This document shows positions 32,749 to 43,145 of a stretch of 64,000 nucleotides of DNA, in pieces. Made by a program: the position numbers and the translations under genes. The stretch covers positions 62,001-126,000 of the forward strand of contig JAVTVJ010001245.1 in assembly GCA_034509425.1 (NCBI GenBank), read 5' to 3'. Position 1 is the first letter of the stretch. Every line of letters starts with the position of its first letter. Under the pieces are notes generated by a model. It saw only the letters and a program-made list of their open reading frames with translations, had not been told where the DNA came from and did no database searches. The DNA comes from Eopsaltria australis. Lineage: Eukaryota > Chordata > Aves > Passeriformes > Petroicidae.

Positions 32749-33186
32749 GTTAGGGCAGGGAAAAGAGCAATGTCACATCCAGTGCTCTGCAGCAGTGCTT
32801 GGCTGAGCAGCAACAGCAGGTCCAGCCCAGGCAGGGAAGTCTGCAAGTACCTGTGTACTTCTGTTGAAGTGGGAATGGGTGTGCTCCTTCTTTTCTGGAT
32901 TTGTCCTTCTTTTCTCAACTGGATTTGGCAAAAAGTAATCACAGTCAGAGCTGAGGGACTGCAGGAGGGGCTGGAGAACACAGCTGAGCCCTGCACTCCC
33001 CAGTGAGGGGCACCTCTCATACAACGACTTGTGGGGACACCAATCCCTGTCTTTTTGGCTGCAGCTTGGGGCTGAAGGTGCCCAGTGGATGAAGCAGGGC
33101 TACTGGGGGAATCAGCACCATTCCCACTTCCCCTTCTTCACTGGGGATTTCCGCAGTGGATGGGATGGCCCATCTCAGCCACTTAC

Positions 33187-33260
33187 CTGCCTGCACCACA
33201 TGGGCTCCCTCCACTTCTTCATGCTGCTGTGCTGGAGCAGGGCTTTTATAATCATCATCC
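33187..33260 (-). promoter_or_regulatory. Possible TATA promoter and 5' exon of the MROH-like gene
   Basis: On the minus strand TATAAAAG lies at 33243-33250. About 28 bp downstream is an ATG at 33222 (MKKWREPMWCRQ) running to a GTAAGT donor just after 33187. Spacing suits a TATA-directed start almost on top of the ATG. This short exon would precede 32605-32748. The link to the MROH exons is inferred from strand and distance only. Confidence 0.3.
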
Positions 33261-34364
33261 TTCTCCTTCCCCTCCCTTTCTCTCCCCTTCACTGAGATCA
33301 ATCTGAGCATGTTTGGGATTCTCTCCACTGGGAGAGAATCCACCCTGCTGGAGCTTGGGCTTTGAGGGCTTCAGCCACAGGGATGGGAGATGTCCTGGAA
33401 AAGTTCTGAAGATATGTATCAGCAAGATAGGAGGTGGCTATGCAGGGCCTACTTGCAGCCCTGTCCTGTTGTGTCATCCAGGGTTATGTGGGTGGATGCT
33501 TTGGCAAGAGAGACAGGTCACAAAGTGCCTATATTGTGGTGGGTCACAAAGGGCCCTATGACACATGACATCCAATTGGCAGTGCTTATATCACAGTGGG
33601 TCACACGGATTCATGGCATGTACCATCCAGTTGTCAGTGCCTATGTCACAGTGGGTAGCTGCTATGAACATATTTTTATTGATGGAGAGATCATGTTCAT
33701 ACAGAAGTCAGAACTATGGGCATGTGTTGCTTTGAGGATGTCTCCAGCCATATTCTTTGCCTGGATTCTCTCTATGATCCTTTCTCAAGCCACTATGTCT
33801 TCATCCTCCAGGGTTCTCATGTTTGTCCCAGTGGGTCAGACTGCAGCCGCCCAAGCTCTCATCCTACAGTCCGAAGAGAGAGGGAGACAAAACATACCAC
33901 ATCTAAGTCACCTCGTTTGCACACAACAAAAGGACAGCACAAGCACAACCCAGAAGACCTTTGCCTCAGCAAGGCATCAACACTGGTGACAATGCCAAGG
34001 GTGTGGATAGTGGGTGCCTCTGCCACACTCTATCCCACAACCACAGTCATGATCTGACCAGTGTCTTTGGAGTGGTGGTGCTTCCAAAGTTAAAAGCAGG
34101 TGCAATGTTATTGTGTTGCAATGCCTACTATAGATCATCATTCTTTAAGTACCATTAGCAATGAACAGTCCATCAACAGTAAGGACAGTAAGCATGCAGT
34201 AATAACCAACATCATAGGAACAATTAACAGTAGCAATGGACAAACAGGGATGGGGATACCACCTTAGGATTGTATGGGGACATCTAACATGTGGAGAGGA
34301 GGCAGATGACGAATGTTAATTGCATATGTCTGTTTTCAGAGCACATTGTTGTCACAGGTAGGGT
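33261..34364. other. No gene recognised; includes a short tandem repeat
   Basis: Upstream flank of the MROH-like gene. Around 33534-33660 a unit beginning AGTGCYTAT and containing CACAGTGGGTCACA recurs about three times at 47- and 55-bp steps. The 199-codon plus-strand open stretch 33390-33989 overlaps this repeat and has no recognisable domain. Confidence 0.45.
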
Positions 34365-35060
34365 TTAAGGGGGTTTTACCATGGAGACTGATTTCATTAT
34401 GGTGCTCTTAATGCAGTAGAAAATGGTCCAAATTAAAATAATCACAATTGGAATAATCACCTCACGGAGTGTACTTTTTCTCCCCATCCAGGGGTCCCTA
34501 CTCCTAATAACAGAGACTCTGGTCTGTGCTGCTGGGGCAAGGAAAATTTCCTTTTAATCTCCCTTTAAATTTTGGGTGACCCTCTTTTATTTTCTTTTCT
34601 AAATACTGGAAATCCTTGGTCATTCTTTCCATGGATGAAATGTAAGCCCATAAAATGGTGGAGATAGTGTCTTTGTATATCCAGAATCTGCCAACCAAAA
34701 TGCCCAACTTTTCTTTTCCCTCCTTCCATGCCACCACTCCCAATGACCTGGCATATGACTCTAGTGCATTCCATAAGAAATTCTGCCACATTTTGTGTAC
34801 ACTGGATGCTGTCTGAATTATTAGGGAATTGCTTGTTATATGAAAGGATTATATGAAAGGATTATTTCCCACACATCTGATAATCTCAGGTACTGGATAC
34901 CTTGCTCCAATGTGTTCCACCTCTCTCGATGTATTGCAAAGTCTTCTTGCAAAAGTATCTTTCCCTCACACTTGACAAGAGTTACCTCCAGAGGCTCAGA
35001 ACTTCTAGTCTTTTCCCAAGCCCCACAATGGATGCAAGAAATGTGGTGGTTTAAAACCCA
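34365..35060 (-). pseudogene. Retroviral env transmembrane-subunit remnant
   Basis: On the minus strand, broken frames read LQEDFAIHRERWNTLEQGI, then WAYISSMERMTKDFQYLEKK, then a hydrophobic membrane span IIPIVIIILIWTIFYCI near 34410-34460, followed by a short basic tail and a stop at 34365-34367. A helix-rich ectodomain end, a single membrane span and a short tail are the layout of a retroviral TM protein. Frame shifts and stops separate the parts. No gag or pol lies next to it. Family assignment is tentative. Confidence 0.45.
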
Positions 35061-37630
35061 GCTGGGAAATTAAACCCACTCAGGCTGCTCTCTTTCCCCC
35101 ACCCCTTCTGATAACACAGGAACTCTAGGAAAGATTATAAACTGGAATAACAATTCACTGAAAATCACAATAACCACAACTATATCAATAACAAAGAGTG
35201 TACCAGAGAGAGAGGGTGTTTTATCCCAAAAAAGTGTGTTCACCACCAAACCTCCCTCCAGGCAGCACTCAGCATGGTCTCCAACAAAGGCAGTATGTCA
35301 GAGGAGAGCTTCCACAATTTAACTTTCCCCCCTCCATAGACTGAAAACAACGGAAAGCTACGATGAGGAACTGGGCTGTTGAAGTGTCAACTCTGTGGCA
35401 CCTGGCAGTGCTTGGGCCCCTTTGAGGCTCCCCAGTCCAGTGACACAGTCCCAGTGCAGGGCATCTCTCTCCAGTGAGACAGCAGCAGTGGCAGTGCAGC
35501 AGTGGAACTGTCCTGGACCCTCTCCTCCAGAGCCAGGAAAAATGGCACAATTTGTCCTTTCAGCTTTGGCATCTTGCTCTTCCTGGGACTGGTGTCTTCC
35601 TGCTGAAATCATGCCTCCAGTGATGATGTAGATGGTGTGGAATTAAACACAGAAATTCCACCCCCTTTTTCCTGTGTACCCAGGACACCTGTGTACAAAA
35701 TTGCATGTCTCAGGGGCAGTATAAAGCATCCAGGCTTTATATAAACCATCCAGGCAGAATTCCCATCTCTTTGGTGTTCTTTTGGAGTGGTGAAGAAGAC
35801 TTATTATTTTGTCCCGAAGTGATACAAGAAAGTATTGAGTGATCATCAGTTTTCTGTCTCTTTTTAATTTTCTTTTTTTATTTAAGGAGAATCCTCCTGT
35901 GATCTTTGAATCTTCAGGAACTTAGCCTGTGAAGGAATTCTATGCAGAGAGGGATTCCTCTGTAAAACCCTGCTGCACAAAATATTCCCTCAAACTCAAG
36001 ATCCCAGGTAAGAAGAGATTCTAGTTTTTTCTAGAGTTTGCTGAGAGAGCTGCTCTGAGCCTGACTTGAATTACAGGAAGGGAAGATCAGAATAGTTAAG
36101 TTGTTTGCACTACCACTGCTTCCTTGTGCTTTCAGTTAAAATACGACACTTGTAAACCTTCTAGTGTACTTATCAACATGCTTCTATAGATCTGTTTATG
36201 CTAATTACCCTCCTGTGGAAGAGGATGTAAATTAGATTAGTAAATAAAACCTGATGTTCTGGAAGTTGTGTCAGAAACCTGGATGGCACAATTTTGAGCT
36301 GATATCAATGTGTTTGCTGGAGGGTGACTGTTCTATAGAGACAGCACTGAAGAATGAGGTCACTAGGGAAGTAACAGGGAAAAATCTACCAAACTGATGA
36401 AGTCAGTGTAGAAGCCCAAGCTTTTTTCTCTCAAATCCCTGACAGAGTTTGTTAGCAGTCTGCTGGTGTCTATTCTGAGCCACACAAGAACAACAAGCAG
36501 CAGAACACATGAGGCCAAGGGATTCACAGTTCAAAAATTTGGTAACTAAAGGTAAGGCCTCTTCTGTCCCCAGATGAGTGAGACCTATGAGGAGACAGAG
36601 AGCACTCTGGATTCCTTCTAGAGCAGAAGTTGGTGCAGCCTGCAGACCTTAAGCTCTTTCCCTCCCAGCTGCTCATCCTAGAGGGATGGAAAAACAGTTG
36701 CTCATTTATACGAGCAGTTTCTTGATTGCAGATAATGATGCCATTCAATAATTCAGCTCCTAATGTCCATCAGGTTCAAACCCTAAGAAAGGACTGAAGT
36801 CTCTTTGTCCGTCTGGAAAAAGAAGAAGGAATGGAGTTCTTTTCCTATGGTGGGAATGTCTGTTGAGAGACTGAAGTTCTCATGGATGCCATTAGCAGTG
36901 CTAGTGCTGTGACTTTATAGGGGCACTTGTTCACTTTCTTGACCTGCAAGATCTGGCCTAATACTTGAAATATTCTCCTTTTGCTCTAGATCGAGGTAAT
37001 TTTCAAGAAAGGAGTCTATTGTTTTTCCTCTGTGTCACACCATGAGTTTTCTGTACGCTCTTGGCAACAATTCTGTCAACTTTGAGGTGCTTTGGCCTTG
37101 TAGGGAAAAAAGGAGGGGTATGGCACAAGTAGAAGAGGCATGTCTGCAGATCCTGCCAGGGGTTTAGAATCATGAACATTTGACAGTTGGTTTCCACAGC
37201 AGTGAATGCAGAGGTAAATAAAGATCCTGGTGAACAGGAGTTCTTTGCTTTCATTGGTTTGGTTGTGGTTTTCTCTTTTAAAGTTTTGAAACATTAGAAG
37301 AATTCCTAGTTTTTAAAGGGTAGGCCTCAAATTCTGTGGTTGGAATCTGCTTTGCAGGCCATAGTCCTGAGTATTTCATAGTCCCCGACAGAAGTACAAT
37401 TGCTCTGTGTGAAACATGCACAAGGATTGATCTTTACCCTGTGTTCCCTTTACTTCTTGGATCTCCATCTGCTGGCAGATGTGCTTTTCAAGCAGGGGTG
37501 ATTTGCAAACAAAGCAACAAGAGAGAACGCATGAAAATATGCAGCAGCTGCCATCTGGGGCCTCTATGGATATGGCTATATTTTTATAAGGACATAGGTA
37601 TAGTTTTATGCTTATGTAGTTAGTTTTGTA
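35061..37630. other. No gene recognised
   Basis: Mixed sequence with only short open stretches. A GTAAGA donor-like site after CCCAG at about 36008 is seen on the plus strand, without a supporting exon. Parts next to the env remnant may be old retroviral DNA, but I cannot show it. Confidence 0.35.
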
Positions 37631-37636
37631 CATATA

Positions 37637-37682
37637 TGTATCTTTTATATATATATATACATATACATATATAGTTGTAGGT
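37637..37682. repeat. (TA)n / TATACA microsatellite
   Basis: Alternating T and A with a few C interruptions. Simple repeat only. Confidence 0.8.
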
Positions 37683-37789
37683 ATATGGCTCTTTAGACAG
37701 GTATATGTATTTTTAAAGGTACATGCTGCCTATTTCACCTTTCCTGACTCTGCCAAACTTTCAGTTCTCTTTTTCTCCACTGGGCTGGG

Positions 37790-38100
37790 CTAAGCAGTAG
37801 TTTCACCCTGGCTTCCAGCTGCCGCCACCCTCATGGGAGCAGTGGGAGCTGCTGGTGGCACCGGGACTGCAGGGGACGGTGGCACTGAAGGGACTGGGGA
37901 GCTGCTGAAGCGATGGTAAGGCTGAGGGGTCTGGGGGTGGCTGAGAGGATGGCCACACTGAAGGGAAAATGGTGACAGCAGCATGGAGGGACAGTGGGGG
38001 AACAGGGCTGAGAGAAGGCAGCAGGGCTAAGGGGATTTGGGGGTCACATGGGGATTGTGGGCACTGAGGGGACTGGTGGGATTGGAAGGGGAAGGCAGGG
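37790..38100. repeat. G-rich degenerate repeat
   Basis: Plus-strand G-rich sequence with recurring words like CTGAGGGGAC, ACTGAAGGG and GGGGA. It looks like an old minisatellite. No gene is seen. Confidence 0.4.
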
Positions 38101-38667
38101 TGTCATGGTTGAAGCCCAGACAGTTGCTCACTCACTTCCCCAGCAGAGAGACCAGGGAGAGAATGGGAAGGGTAAAAACTGGAATACCCCTGTGCTGAGA
38201 TACAGACAGTTTAATAGGGAAGACAAAAACCATGTACACAAGCAAGGCAAAACACGGAATTCATTCACTGCTTCCCACAAGCATGCAGGTGTTCATCCAT
38301 TTCCAGGAGAGCAGGGCCCCGTCATGCATAATGCTTACTTGGATAGACAAATGCCATGACTCCAAACATTCCCCCCTTCCTCTTTCTTCCCCCAGCTTTG
38401 TGTACAGAGCATGATGTCACATGGTCTGGAATATCCCTTTGGTCAGTCGGGATGACCTGTCCCAGCTGTGTCTCCTCCCAGCCTCCCATGCACCCCCAAC
38501 TTCCCCACCAGGGTGGAAGTATAAAAAGCAGAAAAGGCTTTGGCTCTGTGTAAGCCCTGCTCAGCAGTAACAAAAACATGTCTGTATTATCAACCCTGTG
38601 TTCAGCACAAGTACGAACTATAGCCCCATACCAGCCACTGTGAAGAATGTTAAGTCTACCCTAGACA
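38101..38667 (+). repeat. ERVL-type solo LTR
   Basis: Starts TGTCATGGTT at 38101. It contains a TATAAAAAG box at about 38519 and ends with a segment (AGCCCCATACCAGC, then GAAGAATGTTAAG) that I recognise as the conserved 3' part of a common songbird ERVL LTR, closing near ACA at 38667. No internal coding is adjacent on the plus strand. Confidence 0.7.
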
Positions 38668-39716
38668 AAAGCAGCACACAGGAGCTGAGCAGCCCAGGAG
38701 GGTTTGAGGGAGATGGTGGTGAATGAAGGAACTGGGGGTGCTGAGGAACGGTGGGGCTGCATGGCTCCCAAGGGGATGGCAAGGCTGGGGGTACAGTGGG
38801 TCCAAGGGGACAGCAGGGACCCAGCAGTGACACAGTGGGGTCTGGGCCAGGGTCAGCCCTCACAGATGGCAAAGACTGGTGCTTTGCTAGATCCCTGTTC
38901 CACAGAGATCCAGGGCTTGGTTTAGTTGTGTGCGCCATAACCTGCTCTCTGGTCTGTTCCCTCCCTTTTCCATGAGCAACAGGTGCCGACACTCTGTCAT
39001 GGGGCTCGTCTGTCTGCCCATCCACTGGAGCCTTTGCCTTGAGCTGTCTTTTTCCCAGGAGGCTGACCTTTCTGCTGAGCTCCTGGGCTGGCCGGCAGCC
39101 CTCACCTGTCAGAGATATTGCCTCTTGGGGAGGGTCCAGCATCCCACTGGGCTCTGCTGGACCGCAGCCAGGGGATGCGGACAGGCACTTGCCAGCATGC
39201 AAAAAGGGAGACTGTGAGATGGTGGCATCTACTGGAACAACAGAGGCACAGGCTGGAGACAAGGAATCAAGCCCAAAATCCCAATGAGCATCAGGAAATG
39301 CTGGCGTGTGCTACCTTTGAGAGACTGGGGGATCATTTAGCCTGGAGGTCTTTGGGAGTGGCAACTAGCCAGAGCTCAAGTGCCAGGAGCCTATGAGGCC
39401 TGGAAGGAGAAAGCACCGCCAGGGGGAAATGTTTCCAAAGCTGCAGCAGCTTCCAGCATCAAACACACACTCTCAGATCTTTGCAGGAGCAGCCCCTAGG
39501 AGCGGACCATCCCCTCTCAGTCTCTTGGTTAGCTGGGGTTGTTTAAGGAGCTGCTTGCTCATCAGCTGTCACTCACTTGTCAGCTTGCCATTCAGCTTGT
39601 CAAGTTGTGAAATATTTGCACATGAACTCCTGTCACTAGCCGTCTGGATGTCCGCCCGGATCCGGACAGCCGCCAGCTGGCAACAATCCAAAGTGTCCCT
39701 GATCCTTTGGGGGTGA
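38668..39716 (-). other. Possible decayed ERV leader/gag region
   Basis: Lies directly downstream, on the minus strand, of the LTR and primer site at 39717-40301. A proline-rich 214-codon open stretch (38618-39262) has no recognisable retroviral motif, and a GTGAGT donor-like site occurs in the leader at about 39575-39580. Position is the only real support. Confidence 0.3.
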
Positions 39717-39734
39717 GACCCTCTGGAGGTGCCA
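39717..39734 (-). other. Degenerate retroviral primer binding site
   Basis: On the minus strand TGGCACCTCCAGAGGGTC follows CCTAAG. The first eight bases match the site at 14354-14372 and the LTR end before it is also CTAAG, so the two LTRs belong to related elements. Confidence 0.45.
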
Positions 39735-39735
39735 C

Positions 39736-40301
39736 TTAGGCTCCTGCCAGTGGGCTGCTTGCCTTGCAAGGTGGAGCTCAAGGAGCTAGAGCAGGCACAA
39801 CTAAGTGCTGAAGAAGAAATGGCGAGAGGGACCTCTGGGGTGGAAATTCTGTGTGGGTTTATTGTAGCTGCCCAACACAGACCCCACGGACCAAGAGGCC
39901 CCGAGCACCCTCTGACACAACCTTCTAAGGAAACATACTAACCAATTATCTGAGGGTTCAGGGGTGGAGTTAGGGAGGGGCCAGGGTACACAATCCAATG
40001 AGGGGAAAGAGAGGGAGGAGTTGGGGAATAACAACAAATCAATAACCGAGTACAGAAGAACTTTCCAGAAAGGGGGGAATTGATTGACAACACTTGTGAC
40101 CAACCAGGAAGACCTAGGCGGATCCACCATGCCCTGGACTAAACCACCCTGGACTAAACCTCCCAGGGGGGAGTCTACTAGACCTGGGAGCCCTCCACCA
40201 AGACCCCATTTTTCCTTTGGGACCTTCTGAGGCCTTTTGTCTTCTGTAGCAGTTTCCACTACTGCCACAAACTCCTGTGCGTGTGTGTGTGGGCTGCACA
40301 T
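39736..40301 (-). repeat. LTR of a third class II ERV
   Basis: Minus-strand element ending at the primer site, with AATAAA at 39858-39863. Its 5' end is placed near TGTGCAGCCC at about 40301, approximately. It contains a 166-codon open stretch of no recognised function. Confidence 0.5.
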
Positions 40302-40739
40302 GTGAAGTCACCAGTGTTTCCTTGGGCTCATTTTGAAGTCATAATGAACCTGGCTTTAATGGGTGCCAGGATTCCAGGAACTTTTAATTTCAAGTAAATA
40401 TGAAATCCCATTTGTGAAAATGGGCAAGAGGCTTGACAGAAAATGGTGTAGACATTCTAGCACTGGAAATACCTCAAAAGAAACCTGTGTTTTACCTTGT
40501 TCTGACAATTACTCGGGAACCAAATGTACTTATCTTGATTAATTTAGACTTGCTCTGGTCTTTTCAAAAATTAATCCCATTGAAATAATAGCCAACTTTC
40601 CACTCTCCTTATCCCTTGCTCCCCAGCCTGGAACTATATTAGCCAATTGTCCTACTTTAGGGGGAGTTTTAAAGTAGCAAGAGAGAGTATTCCATCACTG
40701 TTTGTTGAACGCATCACACAGCTGGTACAACCTGAGCCA
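40302..40739. other. No gene recognised
   Basis: AT-rich spacer between the third LTR and a CR1 fragment. Confidence 0.4.
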
Positions 40740-40950
40740 AAAGATTGCTGAAAAACCTGGATGACAACTGTATGGAACAGGTCCTAAGGAAACTAGCTCA
40801 GAAAGATGCCCTCCTGGATCTGCTGCTTGTCAACAGAGAGGATCTTGTGAGCAAAGTGGAGATGAGCAGTTGTCTTGGCCACAGTGATCACGGAGGGATC
40901 GAGTTGTTGTCAGGAGGAAAAGTGCCAGCAAAGCCTCCTTTCTGGGCATG
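40740..40950 (+). mobile_element. CR1 LINE fragment (endonuclease region of ORF2)
   Basis: The plus frame reads QVLRKLAQKDALLDLLLVNR and then SSCLGHSDHGG. CR1 ORF2 has a block of the form ALLDL-LTNREGLV followed by SLGCSDH at the end of its endonuclease domain, and this fragment matches it in order and spacing. It is short, lacks the reverse transcriptase and is closed by a stop. Confidence 0.65.
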
Positions 40951-41545
40951 AGGAGAACAAACTTCAGGCTGCTCAGGGCACTAGTGAGTAAAGTCCCCTA
41001 GGGAAATGCTTTTGTTAGCACCCAGGTCCATCAGTGCTGCTCGCTTTTCAAACATCACCATCTAAGGGCATAGGAGAGGGTAATTCCCAAATGTTGGAAG
41101 TTAAGCAAATTGCTTCCATTATGAAACAAATGGATGTTTACCTATCCCTGTTATACAGTGCACATCGGGATGCATCACTTGGCAGGAGAAGAACTTAATA
41201 ATCCACAAATCATTAACAGGCGTGTGACTGCATACAGAAATTGGGGTTTAAAATCATTCTTTCACAAACTGTAGACCACACACAACCTAATATATTGCAG
41301 AAGAATAGGTAAAGAATTACTTAACTGTTATAAATGCATATTATAGTGTTGGCTTTTCGCAAATAATGAATGCTATGTGTATGATGTTGGTCCTTGTGGA
41401 AGTGGCTTTTGTTATAGAAATACAATCATTTTTAAATGCTTTAATGCCTTTTTGTTCTAGCTTAGATGTAGTGGCTAATGTAGCTGTGTTAAAATGTACC
41501 TAGCTTAAAATAATTAAACCACCTGCTTAGTTGGATAAGCATGGG
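40951..41545. other. AT-rich spacer, no gene seen
   Basis: No open stretch of note or recognisable repeat. Confidence 0.4.
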
Positions 41546-41938
41546 TGTAACAGGCTCCTGCCCCAGGACATCTCTAGCAACAATAACCATCTGCTGGACA
41601 CCAATGGACAAAAGAAGATATTGGAGTCTCTAAAGAAACTACACATGCTCTAAAAAGGTGGACCCAAGGAGAAGCCATGCTAACGAGTACCTGGAAAATG
41701 TAAAATAGTTTGGAGAAAAGTTTGAATATGTATACTTGTCTATGAATATGTAACAGGCTGATGCAATAAGAAAAATATATAAACAGAGCCTCTCACCATG
41801 TCAGATGTACTCTTGGCTCTGTGCCAAGAGTTCCCAGCATCACCTGGATGTTGTAACCTTTTACCCTATACCTTGTCCCTTACTGTCCTTTTATTAAACC
41901 TTTAAATTTTAACAGGAGACTGGACCTCATTTTTAACA
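41546..41938 (+). repeat. Solo LTR with TATA box and ATTAAA signal
   Basis: Starts TGTAACAGG and ends TTTAACA. A TATATAAA lies at about 41776 and an ATTAAA poly(A) variant at about 41893, in LTR order. Target-site duplications were not obvious, so ends are approximate. Confidence 0.5.
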
Positions 41939-42700
41939 TTAACCATCCAACCAAATGCGGCCCACAACAAAGAGCAACAGAACAAGCATTTGATAGAGCA
42001 GGAGTTCAGGGCTGTCGGAGATGGGTAAGGTACCAAAATGGGCAGTGGTGCACCCAAAAACAATATACCAGCTACTCATAACCAATGGGTAAAGAAAAGC
42101 CCCAGGCTAAACCAAATCCTCCACCCATGGAATTAATTAACTCAGAAAACATTAGGAAAGACACTAGTACCTGGGAAATATTTCAGCTCTCAGTAGTGTT
42201 TTCTTCTAGCACATTACTCACAATGACCCATTTTCACAGACTACTCCAGCAGTAAGATATCCACAAGTACATCAGAGACCAGCCGAAATGTAAGAGAACT
42301 TCCAGGAAAAATGTTGCTTTGTTCTTCTGGGAACTGTATAGAAAGATGTCTCCAAAAGCCTGGGCAAATCCAGGTTCACACTCGTGGCATCTGAGCATGG
42401 TGAATGCCTTAAGCTCGACACCCACTGCTGGATGCGCACACATCCCTTGCGCCCGCACTTGGAGCCTTCTTCCTGCTGAGCTAAGCAGAAAGACCGACTG
42501 CAAAATCCCAGCCAATACAGCCTCGCTGCAAGGGATTTGACACCTTTGCAGGTACAAACCAACCACAACACGGAGCTCTTAGTATCCAGATCAAGAAGTC
42601 ACAGCTCCCGCGATCCTGCACCCTCCTCCAGGCAGCCTGTGCAGGCACAGGAGCTGCAAGTCCCCATCCTCATGGCACGCACGGACAGACAGAGGGACAC
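41939..42700. other. No gene recognised
   Basis: Leads into the CpG-rich minisatellite. CA-rich words appear from about 42730. Confidence 0.35.
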
Positions 42701-42789
42701 AGAACCCAATTCCATGTGACCGTCCCCCTCTCCTGCATGCACACAGGCAGCAGCACACTCACACACAGACACACGCACAGGGCACGCTC

Positions 42790-43145
42790 ACCACGGCAGC
42801 GCGCCCAGGAGCAGCTGCCCCACCTCCCCCGCTATGGCGCGATGCCGCTGCCGCGGCGGTGTCCGGCTCCTGCTGCGGCACAGAGCTGCCTGACCCTCCG
42901 GGCGGTGTCCGGCTCCTACAGCGGCACAGAGCTGCCCGATCCTCCGGGCGGTGTCCGGCTCCTGCCGCGGCACAGAGCTGCCTGACCCTCCGGGCGGTGT
43001 CCGGCTCCTACAGCGGCACAGAGCTGCCCGATCCTCCGGGCGGTGTCCGGCTCCTACAGCGGCACAGAGCTGCCCGATCCTCCGGGCGGTGTCCGGCTCC
43101 TGCCGCCGGGCAGAGCTGCCCGATCCTCCGGGCGGTGTCCACCAG
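42790..43145. repeat. 46-bp GC-rich minisatellite, six copies
   Basis: Units start at 42856, 42902, 42948, 42994, 43040 and 43086, exactly 46 bp apart, then a partial copy. Each contains GCGGTGTCCGGCTCCT, GCACAGAGCTGCC and CCTCCGG. Sub-variants (CTGCCGCGG-type and CTACAGCGG-type) alternate in the first four units, which suggests an older 92-bp step. It is CpG-dense. The period is not a multiple of three, so open frames across it rotate through all frames and are not evidence of a protein. Confidence 0.9.

Noticed and set aside
42855..43140. CRISPR array
   Set aside because: The units are tandem with no unique spacers, and the genome is a vertebrate one.
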